This document shows positions 9,712 through 17,542 of a stretch of 64,000 nt of DNA, piece by piece. Under the pieces are notes generated by a model. That model worked only from the letters and a program-made list of their open reading frames with translations. It ran no database searches and was not told where the DNA came from. The first letter of the stretch is position 1. Each line of letters begins with the position of its first letter. The stretch comes from an uncultured Gammaproteobacteria bacterium (GTDB lineage Bacteria; Pseudomonadota; Gammaproteobacteria; Pseudomonadales; Pseudohongiellaceae), in the NCBI GenBank assembly GCA_903837345.1, contig CAILUG010000009.1, positions 91,746-155,745 of the forward strand, in the 5' to 3' direction. A program made the translations under genes and the position numbers.

Positions 9712-10164
9712 ATGGCACGAATCCAGATGATCAAGCCGGCTTTGGCACAAGCCCGCAGCCAAGGGCTGCTCAATATAGGTCAGGCGGCTGCAGCTTCCGG
9801 CGTCAGCGCCAAAAGCATTCGCCACTACGAAGAAAATGGTCTGATTCCGAAGGCCCGGCGCACCTTTGCCAACTACCGGCTCTATTCACAATCAGATGTG
9901 CACACCTTGCGCTTCATCAAAAGTGCCCGCTCGCTCGGTTTCTCGATTGCTGACATCGCAAGGCTCCTGCAGCTGTGGCAAAACCAGAAGCGCAACAGTG
10001 CCGATGTGAAAAAACTGGCGTTGCAGCACGTTACGGAGCTGGAAACCAAAATCCGTGAAATGCAGAGCATGGCAGATACTCTCAAGCAGCTGGCCCACAG
10101 CTGTCATGGCGACTCGCGCCCGGACTGCCCGATCCTGCAAGACCTGGCCAATCACTGCCACTAG
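9712..10164 (+). CDS. cueR: MerR-family copper-responsive regulator CueR
   Basis: A 150-residue MerR-family activator. The winged helix (about residues 20-90) has NIGQAAAASGVSAKSIRHYE and NYRLYSQSDVHTLRFIKSAR. A dimerisation helix follows, and the metal loop is C-HGDSRPD-C with seven residues between cysteines, then PILQDLA, exactly the CueR spacing for Cu(I)/Ag(I). It has about 18 extra N-terminal residues compared with E. coli CueR; no better internal start is seen, so either the extension is real or a non-ATG start is used. It follows copA by 3 bp, so it is transcribed from the promoter it should control. Confidence 0.93.
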   Translation: MARIQMIKPALAQARSQGLLNIGQAAAASGVSAKSIRHYEENGLIPKARRTFANYRLYSQSDVHTLRFIKSARSLGFSIADIARLLQLWQNQKRNSADVKKLALQHVTELETKIREMQSMADTLKQLAHSCHGDSRPDCPILQDLANHCH

Positions 10165-10184
10165 CGAGGAATTTAGCGATGCTA

Positions 10185-10300
10185 GCTTAGTGGCTACTCC
10201 ATGAAGATGGAGGGGGCCTCTGAGGCCATGGATGGCCGAAGGGAGCTACAGGGACGTACTTGTGCGTGTCCCCGTAATCTTCATGGAGTAGCCACTAAGC
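10185..10300. repeat. Long inverted-repeat element (MITE-like or structured intergenic repeat)
   Basis: Two perfect 24-bp inverted arms, 10185-10208 and 10277-10300, enclose 68 bp. Inside are a perfect palindrome GGCCTCTGAGGCC (10215-10227) and a second smaller hairpin around GGGACGTAC...GTGTCCC (about 10252-10273). No open frame is present. It fills nearly all of the cueR-lgt gap. It could be a miniature transposable element, a repeated intergenic hairpin family, or a large terminator for cueR; there is no clear T-tract, which argues against a simple terminator. I see no second copy in this window. Confidence 0.75.
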
Positions 10301-10349
10301 GGACGCTATACTCTCATTCCAACGGCCCAACAAAGTTACCCATCGCCTC

Positions 10350-11144
10350 ATGATAGTCCTGCCAGAAATCGATCCCGTTGCCCTTGCCCTCGGCCCGCTC
10401 AAAATCCGCTGGTATGCCCTCACCTACCTGTTCGGCTTTGCCACGGTCTGGTGGCTGGGCAGCATGCGCGCGGCGCGGCCGGGTTCCGGCTGGACCCGGC
10501 AGCAGCTGGCCGATCTCATCACCAACGGCATGCTCGGCGTAATCCTGGGCGGCCGCATCGGCTACATCCTGTTCTACGATCTCGATGCCTACATCGCTGA
10601 ACCCCTGCGCATGCTGAAATTGTGGGAAGGCGGGATGTCTTTTCATGGCGGCATGGTCGGCGTCATCATTGCGATGGCTGTCTATGCCCGCAGCATTGGC
10701 AAGAGCTTCATGGACGTGGCGGATTTCGTGGCGCCGCTGACGCCGATCGGGCTGGGTGCCGGCCGCATCGGCAACTTTATCAATGGCGAACTGTGGGGCC
10801 GCACCACCGATGTGCCATGGGCGATGGTATTCCCGCACGATCCTTCGCAATTGCCGCGGCATCCGTCGCAGCTCTACCAGTTTGTGCTGGAAGGCATCGT
10901 GTTATTCGTGCTGCTGTGGTGGTATTCCAGCAAGCCACGACCACGCTTTGCAGTGGGCGGCATGTTCATGCTTGGCTATGGCGCGCAGCGCATCCTGGTT
11001 GAATTCTTCCGCCAGCCTGATGCACAACTGAACTTCGTCATGTTCGAGTGGATGACACGCGGCCAGCAACTGTCGATCGTGATGGTGCTGATCGGCATCG
11101 CCATCCTGTGGTGGGCCTATCGCAAGCCACCGGAGCCACGCTGA
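10350..11144 (+). CDS. lgt: Phosphatidylglycerol-prolipoprotein diacylglyceryl transferase
   Basis: A 264-residue inner-membrane enzyme that transfers diacylglyceryl from phosphatidylglycerol to the lipobox cysteine of prolipoproteins, the first step of lipoprotein maturation. The Lgt signature [14 protein letters not shown] lies at about residues 137-150. [19 protein letters not shown] and the C-terminal FFRQPD with GQQLSI are also conserved. Several hydrophobic helices match the seven-TM fold. Its TGA overlaps the thyA ATG by one base (TGATG), so the two are translationally coupled. The window encodes several lipobox proteins that would be substrates. Confidence 0.97.
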   Translation: MIVLPEIDPVALALGPLKIRWYALTYLFGFATVWWLGSMRAARPGSGWTRQQLADLITNGMLGVILGGRIGYILFYDLDAYIAEPLRMLKLWEGGMSFHGGMVGVIIAMAVYARSIGKSFMDVADFVAPLTPIGLGAGRIGNFINGELWGRTTDVPWAMVFPHDPSQLPRHPSQLYQFVLEGIVLFVLLWWYSSKPRPRFAVGGMFMLGYGAQRILVEFFRQPDAQLNFVMFEWMTRGQQLSIVMVLIGIAILWWAYRKPPEPR

Positions 11145-11938
11145 TGCAGCAATATCTCGATTTGATGCGTCACATTCTTGCCGAGGGCGTGCGCAAGGAA
11201 GATCGCACCGGCACCGGCACCTTGTCAGTGTTCGGGCATCAGATGCGTTTCAATCTGGAGCAGGGCTTTCCGCTCGTCACCACCAAGAAACTGCATCTGC
11301 GCTCGATCATCCATGAGTTGCTGTGGTTTCTTACCGGCGACACCAACATCAAATACCTGCAAGACCACGGCGTCAGCATCTGGGACGAGTGGGCCGATGA
11401 AAACGGTGATCTCGGCCCGGTCTACGGTCGCCAGTGGCGCGCCTGGCCCGGCAAGGACGGCACCAGCATCGACCAGATCAGCAAGGTGTTGCACAGCATC
11501 AAAACCAATCCTGATTCACGCCGTCACATGGTGGTGGCCTACAACCCCACCTTTGTTGATGAGATGGCGCTGCCGCCCTGTCACTCACTGTTCCAGTTCC
11601 ATGTCGCCAATGGCAAGCTGTCGTGCCAGCTGTATCAGCGCTCTGCCGATACTTTCCTTGGCGTGCCGTTCAACATTGCCTCCTATGCTTTACTGACTTA
11701 CATGATCGCGCAGCAGTGTGATCTGGGTGTGGGCGATTTCGTGTGGACCGGCGGCGACACACATCTGTATTCAAATCACATGGAACAAGTGCAAACCCAG
11801 TTGGCACGCAAGCCCTATCCGTTGCCAACACTGAAGATCAAACGCAAACCAGCCAGTTTGTTTGAATACCAGTTTGAAGATTTCGAAATCGTGAACTATC
11901 AGTGTCATCCCCATATTTCAGCGCCGGTGGCAGTATGA
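11144..11938 (+). CDS. thyA: Thymidylate synthase
   Basis: A 264-residue ThyA, the same length as the E. coli enzyme, converting dUMP to dTMP with methylenetetrahydrofolate. The catalytic cysteine is C146 in [17 protein letters not shown], the substrate arginines in [26 protein letters not shown] and [14 protein letters not shown] are all conserved. The start is the ATG overlapping the lgt stop; an upstream in-frame start inside lgt would add 32 residues no family member has. The stop overlaps the folA start (ATGA), fitting a lgt-thyA-folA operon. Confidence 0.98.
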   Translation: MQQYLDLMRHILAEGVRKEDRTGTGTLSVFGHQMRFNLEQGFPLVTTKKLHLRSIIHELLWFLTGDTNIKYLQDHGVSIWDEWADENGDLGPVYGRQWRAWPGKDGTSIDQISKVLHSIKTNPDSRRHMVVAYNPTFVDEMALPPCHSLFQFHVANGKLSCQLYQRSADTFLGVPFNIASYALLTYMIAQQCDLGVGDFVWTGGDTHLYSNHMEQVQTQLARKPYPLPTLKIKRKPASLFEYQFEDFEIVNYQCHPHISAPVAV

Positions 11939-12444
11939 GCAAGATGAAAGTCGCTTTCGTTGTCGCGATGGCGCGCAATCGTGCAATCGGCTTCCGCAAC
12001 AGAATGCCGTGGCATCTGCCGGACGAACTCAAGTATTTCAAAAAAGTCACGCTCGGCAAGCCGGTAGTGATGGGGCGCAATACCTATGAGTCGATTGGCC
12101 ATCCGCTGCCGGGCCGTCCCAATATCGTGATCACCCGCAATACTTCCTACGCTGCCCCGGGCATCACGGTGGTTAATTCGCTGACAGCAGCACTGGCTGC
12201 TGCGCAAACACTGCTGACACCAGAGCAACAGGAAGTGATGGTGATTGGCGGTGCGCAAATATTTGAAGAAGCCATGCCGATGGCGGATCGCTTGTATCTG
12301 ACCGAGGTCGAGGCCGAGCCACAAGCAGACGTGTTCTTCCCCGACTTCAAGCGCAGTGAGTGGCATGAATCGTTGCGTGAACATCATGCAGCCAATGAAA
12401 AAAATCCTTTTGCCTACAGCGTTATGGTGTTGGACAAGCAGTAA
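11935..12444 (+). CDS. folA: Dihydrofolate reductase
   Basis: A 169-residue type I dihydrofolate reductase that regenerates tetrahydrofolate from the dihydrofolate left by ThyA. The sequence has [20 protein letters not shown] (the Met20-loop region and the catalytic acid in LPDELKYF), [14 protein letters not shown] for NADPH, and [13 protein letters not shown]. The chosen ATG overlaps the thyA stop by four bases (ATGA), the usual coupled junction; a second ATG at 11944 (MKVAF) is also possible. The functional link with thyA is direct: one makes the substrate of the other. Confidence 0.97.
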   Translation: MSKMKVAFVVAMARNRAIGFRNRMPWHLPDELKYFKKVTLGKPVVMGRNTYESIGHPLPGRPNIVITRNTSYAAPGITVVNSLTAALAAAQTLLTPEQQEVMVIGGAQIFEEAMPMADRLYLTEVEAEPQADVFFPDFKRSEWHESLREHHAANEKNPFAYSVMVLDKQ

Positions 12445-12495
12445 AGTTCAGTAGCAAGCAATAACCAGAACTGTGTTCAGCACAGTCGTGCAAGA

Positions 12496-12504
12496 GGGGG
12501 GGGG
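12496..12504 (+). other. G9 homopolymer at the ribosome site of the next gene
   Basis: Nine consecutive G residues lie 7 bp before the preferred GTG start at 12512 and form part of its purine-rich ribosome-binding region. An in-frame upstream GTG at 12473 would place the tract inside the coding sequence. Tracts of this length are prone to slippage, so expression could vary, but only one read-out is available here. Confidence 0.6.
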
Positions 12505-12511
12505 AAGACCT

Positions 12512-14041
12512 GTGAACCAACGTTCCGTTCCTGTTCTTATCGTCGGCAGCGGCGCCGCCGGCAGCATGCTGGCACTTGAGCTCGCGCGCTTCGGCGTAGA
12601 GTTTCGTTGTGTTGATCGCCTGCCTGAGCCCTCGCGTTATTCACGCGCCGTTACCGTGCATGCCCGCACACTGGAGATGCTGGATCGCATCAATGCCTCC
12701 CTGATCACCCGCTTCATGCGGCGCGGCGTGCACAGCCCCGGTTATGTGATGCATTTTGTCGATGGTGCCGGCAAGCGCAGCGAAGTGCGGCCGGGTCTCG
12801 ATTTCACGCATTTGTCGTCGCGTTACCAGATGTTGCTGCTGCACAGCCAGGATGAAACCGAAGCTCATCTGCGCGATTTCCTGAAAGAAGCCTATGGCCG
12901 CACGGCCGAATGGGGCGTTACCTGTTCGCAAGTGGTGCAGGAGGCCGATGGTGTGCTGGCCACACTGCAACACGCTGATGGTCGTGAAGAACAAGTGCAC
13001 TGCCAGTATCTGGTAGCTGCCGACGGTGGCAACTCGCGTATCCGTCAGCAACTGGACTGGAAAAAAGACGGCAGCGATTACGCCGGCACCGTGCTGCAGA
13101 ATCTCGATGTGTTCCTGCACGACTTTCCCGACCAGCATGACTGGGTGCACTACTGCATGGGCCCCGGTCATTTCGTGATGGTGGTGCAACTTCCCGGCGG
13201 CTATTTCCGTCTGCTGATGAGCCAGCCGGCCGACAAGGCGGATGCTGCCGAAGTTCCACAAAAGGTTTTCAGTGACATCCTTGCGCAGCACTTCGACGGC
13301 ATCCGCATGGGCGACACCGTGTGGCATTCACGCTGGGGCAGCCGCATACATCTGGCGCACAGTTACCGCCAGGGCAACGTGTTTCTGGCCGGCGATGCGG
13401 CGCATGTGCATTCCACTGCCGGTGGCCAGGGCATGAACTGCTGCATGCAGGATGCGTACAATCTGGGCTGGAAACTTGCTTACGTATTGCAAGGTCTCGC
13501 AGCGCCTGCGCTGCTCGACACTTACGAAAGTGAACGCAAGCCGATAGGCAGCCAGGTGATTGCCGCAGCTTCTGCCATTCATGAATTGTTCATGGCCGGC
13601 CGCAGCAGTGACGCTGCCCAGCTGCTGGCGCTGCAGGCATCCGGCAAATTGCAGGCACTGGTTGGGCAGGTCAGTGGCCTCGATTATCACTATCGCTCGC
13701 CCGACCATAACGCCGCCGGGCTGCAAGCCGGCGACCGCATGCCGGATCTGCAATTGCTGGACGGCCGCTTGTATGAGCTGAGCCGGCACACACGCTTTAC
13801 CCTGCTGCTGGCGTCGCCAACAGTGCCCGACAACAAACAACGCACCATGCTCAAGACCCTGGTGCAAAAATATTCCCATAGTCTGCAACTGCTGGAGCTC
13901 AATGCGGCGCCAGCACAATTTCTGCAAGACGACGCTGCCTGCCTCTACCTGATCCGCCCCGATGGCTATCTTGCGCTGCGGACAACAGCATCCGATGCAA
14001 CCAGGCTGTTGCAGTGGTGCCAGGCTAATCTGCGAAGTTAG
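12512..14041 (+). CDS. FAD-dependent aromatic hydroxylase-like monooxygenase
   Basis: A group A flavoprotein monooxygenase of the PHBH/PheA/TfdB/MhpA type, 509 residues from the GTG at 12512. The N-terminal Rossmann motif is IVGSGAAGSMLALELARFGV; the sugar-binding acid and arginine follow (RCVDRLPEPSRYSRA). The middle has the DG motif AADGGNSRIRQQL and the GD motif FLAGDAAHVHSTAGGQGMN with GWKLA. The last 130 residues resemble the thioredoxin-like tail of phenol hydroxylases. Such enzymes hydroxylate phenolic rings with NAD(P)H and O2; the substrate is unknown, and no ring-cleavage or catabolic genes are near. The start follows a purine-rich G9 tract. Confidence 0.88.
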   Translation: MNQRSVPVLIVGSGAAGSMLALELARFGVEFRCVDRLPEPSRYSRAVTVHARTLEMLDRINASLITRFMRRGVHSPGYVMHFVDGAGKRSEVRPGLDFTHLSSRYQMLLLHSQDETEAHLRDFLKEAYGRTAEWGVTCSQVVQEADGVLATLQHADGREEQVHCQYLVAADGGNSRIRQQLDWKKDGSDYAGTVLQNLDVFLHDFPDQHDWVHYCMGPGHFVMVVQLPGGYFRLLMSQPADKADAAEVPQKVFSDILAQHFDGIRMGDTVWHSRWGSRIHLAHSYRQGNVFLAGDAAHVHSTAGGQGMNCCMQDAYNLGWKLAYVLQGLAAPALLDTYESERKPIGSQVIAAASAIHELFMAGRSSDAAQLLALQASGKLQALVGQVSGLDYHYRSPDHNAAGLQAGDRMPDLQLLDGRLYELSRHTRFTLLLASPTVPDNKQRTMLKTLVQKYSHSLQLLELNAAPAQFLQDDAACLYLIRPDGYLALRTTASDATRLLQWCQANLRS

Positions 14042-14110
14042 CATGAAGTCATGAGCGTTTTGCCCTGCCGGTGCGGTACAGTAGCTGCTGGCACCCGACC
14101 GGACCCGGCA

Positions 14111-14731
14111 ATGAACAAGCGCATCACCGAACTCAATGAGCAGATCAAGGCGCTGGAAAATGAAGTAATGGCGGAAGTACAGCGTATCCGCATCCACACC
14201 TATGAGATCCGTGATCGCACCATTCACTTTGAAGAAGATGTGAAGCAACGCAACAAGGCGCAGCTGGTGCGAGCGCTGACCTATCTGCGCACATCGAAGC
14301 TCAAACACATAGCCATTTCCCCTGTCATCTGGCTATGCGTGATACCGGCAGTATTGATGGATCTGACGGTATCACTGTACCAGGCCGTGTGTTTTCCGGT
14401 TTATGGTATTCCCAAAGCCAGGCGCAGCGACTACATCGTCATCGACCGTCACTACCTCGGCTATCTCAACGTGATTGAGAAACTCAACTGTCTGTACTGC
14501 AGCTATTTCAACGGCTTGATGTCGTACGTGCGTGAGGTTGCCGGCCGCACCGAGCAATACTGGTGCCCGATCAAGCATGCGGTGCAACTCAAGAGCAAGC
14601 ACAGCCGCTATGACCGCTTTGCCGAATACGGCGACGGCGCAGAATACCGTCAGCAGCAACCCGGTCTGCGCAAGGATTTTGGCGACTTGCAAAGGGACAA
14701 AACACCGCCCGACGAAGGTTCTTCACCCTGA
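14111..14731 (+). CDS. Conserved hypothetical protein, coiled coil plus membrane segment
   Basis: A 206-residue protein of unknown function. Residues 1-45 are a charged helical, probably coiled-coil, segment (NKRITELNEQIKALENEV). A hydrophobic stretch near 65-90 (PVIWLCVIPAVLMDL) is a likely membrane or membrane-associated helix. The C-terminal part holds the distinctive block LNCLYCSYFNGL followed by TEQYWCPIKHA, with three cysteines that could bind a metal. I recall similar hypothetical proteins in Proteobacteria but no function. The start at 14111 opens the helix; a longer frame from 14051 adds residues without character. Confidence 0.7.
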   Translation: MNKRITELNEQIKALENEVMAEVQRIRIHTYEIRDRTIHFEEDVKQRNKAQLVRALTYLRTSKLKHIAISPVIWLCVIPAVLMDLTVSLYQAVCFPVYGIPKARRSDYIVIDRHYLGYLNVIEKLNCLYCSYFNGLMSYVREVAGRTEQYWCPIKHAVQLKSKHSRYDRFAEYGDGAEYRQQQPGLRKDFGDLQRDKTPPDEGSSP

Positions 14732-14851
14732 TATCCTGACTTTTTGGTGACGGGTGGCGGAGTTCCTTTATTGGATTTACATCAGCAACTTCCTGACAGA
14801 GAATCGGCCAATCGATGCTTACCTGTACAAGCGACAACAGAGAGTGAACAC

Positions 14852-15889
14852 ATGAAATCTGCCTTTCAGAATCTATTCGCGGTTATCGCACTTGCAGCCG
14901 CCGCCACGGCCGCCTGCGGCCAGCCCCCCGCGGCCTTATCCCGCACGCTCGACATCTACTGGATCGACGTCGAAGGCGGAGCCGCTACGCTCATCGTCAG
15001 CCCCACCGGCGAGTCCATGCTGATTGATACCGGCTTCCCCGGCGCGCGCGATACGGATCGCATCATCCAGACCATGGCCACCGCTGGCGTCAGCCGCATC
15101 GACCATTTGTTGATCACCCACTTCCACGTCGATCACGTTGGCGGCGTCGCCACGCTGGCGAAAGCCACCACCATCAGCAACTTCTACGATCATGGCCAGA
15201 CTATCGAAAGCGATCCGCAGGGGCAGTTCGCCAGCTACGTCGACCTCGCCAGGGACCATCGCAAGATCGTGACCCCCGGCGACAAACTCGCGCTGGGCAA
15301 GGTACAACTCACCTTCGTCAGTGCAGGCGGCAAGGTCATCGACAAGGGTCTGCAGCGCGGGTCATCCGTCAATCGCTGCGAAAATGCGCAGGCCAAAGAC
15401 GAGGATAAAACCGAGAACAGCCAAAGTGCCGGCTTCCTGCTCAGTTACGGCAAGTTTTCCTTCCTCGACGTGGGCGACCTCACCTGGGATCGCGAAATGC
15501 AGCTCGCCTGCCCCGTGAATAAAATCGGCGAAGTCTCACTGTTCCAGGCCACTCATCACGGCTTCTCGAACGGACAATCCGGCAACCCCGCCTTGATCTG
15601 GTCGCTGCGGCCGCAAGTGGTAGTCGTCAACAACGGAGCCCGCAAAGGATTTTCCAACGGCGGCTACGACACCATCGCGCAAATTCCCAACATCGAAGGC
15701 ATCTGGCAGGGCCATCGCGGCGAAGGCAACGATGCGGCGCACAACACCAGTGAAGACATGATCGCCAATCTTTCCGGCACTGCCGCTGACGACAAAGGCT
15801 ACGCCATCAAGGCATCCATCTCCGCCGACGGAACTTTCACGGTGACCAACACTCGCAACAACTTCAGCAAGTCGTATACCGCAAGATAA
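14852..15889 (+). CDS. Exported metallo-beta-lactamase-fold hydrolase (ComEC-like MBL domain)
   Basis: A 345-residue MBL-fold protein with an N-terminal export signal (MKSAFQNLFAVIALAAAATA), then cysteine 22; the TAAC site is a weak lipobox, so it could be a lipoprotein. The metal motif H-x-H-x-D-H is ITHFHVDHVGG (H90, H92, D94, H95); DIYWIDVEGG and SMLIDTGFPG precede it, a pattern close to ComEC-type MBL domains. A later DVGDLTWDRE and LFQATHHGFSNGQ supply further metal ligands. Substrate unknown. The ATG at 14852 is chosen because it starts the signal peptide. The following gene begins 17 bp downstream, so cotranscription is likely. Confidence 0.85.
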   Translation: MKSAFQNLFAVIALAAAATAACGQPPAALSRTLDIYWIDVEGGAATLIVSPTGESMLIDTGFPGARDTDRIIQTMATAGVSRIDHLLITHFHVDHVGGVATLAKATTISNFYDHGQTIESDPQGQFASYVDLARDHRKIVTPGDKLALGKVQLTFVSAGGKVIDKGLQRGSSVNRCENAQAKDEDKTENSQSAGFLLSYGKFSFLDVGDLTWDREMQLACPVNKIGEVSLFQATHHGFSNGQSGNPALIWSLRPQVVVVNNGARKGFSNGGYDTIAQIPNIEGIWQGHRGEGNDAAHNTSEDMIANLSGTAADDKGYAIKASISADGTFTVTNTRNNFSKSYTAR

Positions 15890-15906
15890 GAGGAGAGTGA
15901 CACGAC

Positions 15907-16701
15907 ATGACAATCAACCAATCCATGATGCGGCTGCTTTGCCTGCTGGGGCTGGCGCTTGCAGTGCCGTCTGCAGTTACTGCGCAAAATCAGGACGGGC
16001 TCAGCCTGTTGGCTCCTGCCAACCTCAACAAAACAAGGCCGCCGGCACCGTTCAATCTCACTGGCGCGTGGTCGTGGGATGCGAAATTTGCAGGAGCCAA
16101 TTTCGATCCCCCTGACAGCCTTGTGCTGACAACCTATGGTCAGAAACATTACGAAGCTGCCAAGAAGGCAGCTGCTGAAGGCAAGGTATATCGCAACGAC
16201 ATTGGGTTGTGCTGGCCCATCGGGATGCCGATCATGATGCTGCGGGCCTGGCCTGTGCACATGATCCAGATGCCAAATTCCATCTACATGGTGCAGGAGC
16301 TGATGAACGAGATAAGGGTGATCTTCATGGATGGCCGTGCGCACACGGATCCCGATGTGGCGGTTCCCAGTTGGGCGGGTGAATCCATAGGCCATTGGGA
16401 AGGCGGGAGCTTGGTGATCGATACCACCAATTTCGTTGATGAAAGGCACTGGGTCAGCGAACGTCGCGGATTGCCGGGCAGCGATCAATTGCACATCATC
16501 GAGCGCATCAAGATGGTCGACAATGACACCTTGCAGGATGAATTCACGTTCGAGGATCCGAAAGTTTATGTCGGGAGCTTCAAAGTGACCAAGCAAATGA
16601 AGCGTACCAACGACCGCGATCTGCAGGAAGTGAGATGTTTGCCGAATCTCAATGATCACATGCCAACCACACAAGCCGACGATTTCAACGTTCGCCAATA
16701 G
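15907..16701 (+). CDS. Exported protein of an uncharacterised family
   Basis: A 264-residue protein with a clear signal peptide ending AVPSAVTA. The mature part contains LTGAWSWDAKF, then an IFMDGRAHTDPD...GESIGHWEGGSLVIDTTNF block seen in a family of secreted proteins widespread in oligotrophic and steroid- or hydrocarbon-degrading Proteobacteria. No catalytic motif is evident. This family commonly sits beside small DUF6152-type proteins, as it does here: the next gene starts 9 bp after the stop. Function unknown. Confidence 0.75.
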   Translation: MTINQSMMRLLCLLGLALAVPSAVTAQNQDGLSLLAPANLNKTRPPAPFNLTGAWSWDAKFAGANFDPPDSLVLTTYGQKHYEAAKKAAAEGKVYRNDIGLCWPIGMPIMMLRAWPVHMIQMPNSIYMVQELMNEIRVIFMDGRAHTDPDVAVPSWAGESIGHWEGGSLVIDTTNFVDERHWVSERRGLPGSDQLHIIERIKMVDNDTLQDEFTFEDPKVYVGSFKVTKQMKRTNDRDLQEVRCLPNLNDHMPTTQADDFNVRQ

Positions 16702-16710
16702 TCCAGGAGA

Positions 16711-17085
16711 ATGATGATGGAAATTTCACGAAAATCAGGGGTTTTGGCGCTTTTGCTGCTGGCCTCGCCGCTTGCCTTCAGCCACCACAGTGCTGCCGGT
16801 ATCGACCAAAAGGGAAGTGTGACGGTAACGGGAACCGTAAAGGAATTTCAGTGGGGTAATCCACACAGCTGGATTGAGCTCGACGTGGTGAATGCCAAAG
16901 GTGAAGCCGAAGTGTGGAATTTTGAAATGAATCCGCCAGTGTATCTGGTGAAGGGCGGCTTCACCCGATCCAGTCTGAAGCCCGGCGACAAAGTTGCGGT
17001 GACGGCCAAGCCCTTTATCGACAAACGGCCCGGCGGCATCTTCGTATCCGTGGTCTTGCCAGACGGCAAGGTGCTGGGCAAATAG
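16711..17085 (+). CDS. DUF6152-like small exported protein
   Basis: A 124-residue exported protein. After the signal (LALLLLASPLAFS) comes HHSAAGIDQKGSVTVTGTVK, then FQWGNPHSWIELDV and a C-terminal beta-rich part with LKPGDKVAVTAKPF. The HHS...GTVKEFQWxNPH pattern is that of DUF6152 proteins, small OB-like exported proteins of unknown role. Three consecutive ATG codons begin the gene after AGGAG; the third (16717) has the best spacing. It ends the run that began with the MBL protein; a terminator lies about 150 bp downstream. Confidence 0.75.
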   Translation: MMMEISRKSGVLALLLLASPLAFSHHSAAGIDQKGSVTVTGTVKEFQWGNPHSWIELDVVNAKGEAEVWNFEMNPPVYLVKGGFTRSSLKPGDKVAVTAKPFIDKRPGGIFVSVVLPDGKVLGK

Positions 17086-17542
17086 TGTATTTGGAGCCAG
17101 GGACCTGGCCCTGCAGAACCTCCAGTAGCGGAACCCGGGTGTCGTACAATTCCTGGATACCGGTGGCGGTTCTGCGCTCCTGACAGCTGGCGTACCAACA
17201 AGTAATTCATGGCAGTCATCGCAGTACCCACGAAACGGCGCAGCTCAACACTGCGCCTTTTCCTTTTTGGGGGGGAGTAAAAATCCGCTAGTTGAACGTT
17301 TCACAAGGTTCTGACCTAATCCCAACAAGAAGCCTAATTACGTGATGACCGGCACCGGCTGGCAGCGTGCGGTTTCGTGACCCCTGCGGGCTGGGTTGCG
17401 AACTCAAGCGCGTGGGCTAGCGGCCCGGGCCGGTTCAGCCGCTGCAAATACTTCACAAGAAAACCGGCGGGGTGTTCTAGAATCAGGGCCCGAACGGCAA
17501 CAGTGTATTTTCCAAAACAAAAGCAATTATCCAGAGGGGGTC
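17086..17542. other. Non-coding stretch between the DUF6152-like and carboxylesterase genes
   Basis: About 460 bp without a supportable gene. It holds the terminator at 17237-17268, a G7 run just after it, and presumably the carboxylesterase promoter. An open frame that extends the carboxylesterase upstream to 17396 has no protein character and would place the signal peptide internally. Confidence 0.6.
17237..17268 (+). terminator. Rho-independent terminator
   Basis: GGCGCAG (17237-17243) pairs with CTGCGCC (17251-17257) around a 7-base loop and is followed by TTTTCCTTTTT. It lies downstream of the MBL / exported-protein run on the same strand. The stem is nearly identical to that of the terminator at 20038. 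Confidence 0.85.
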
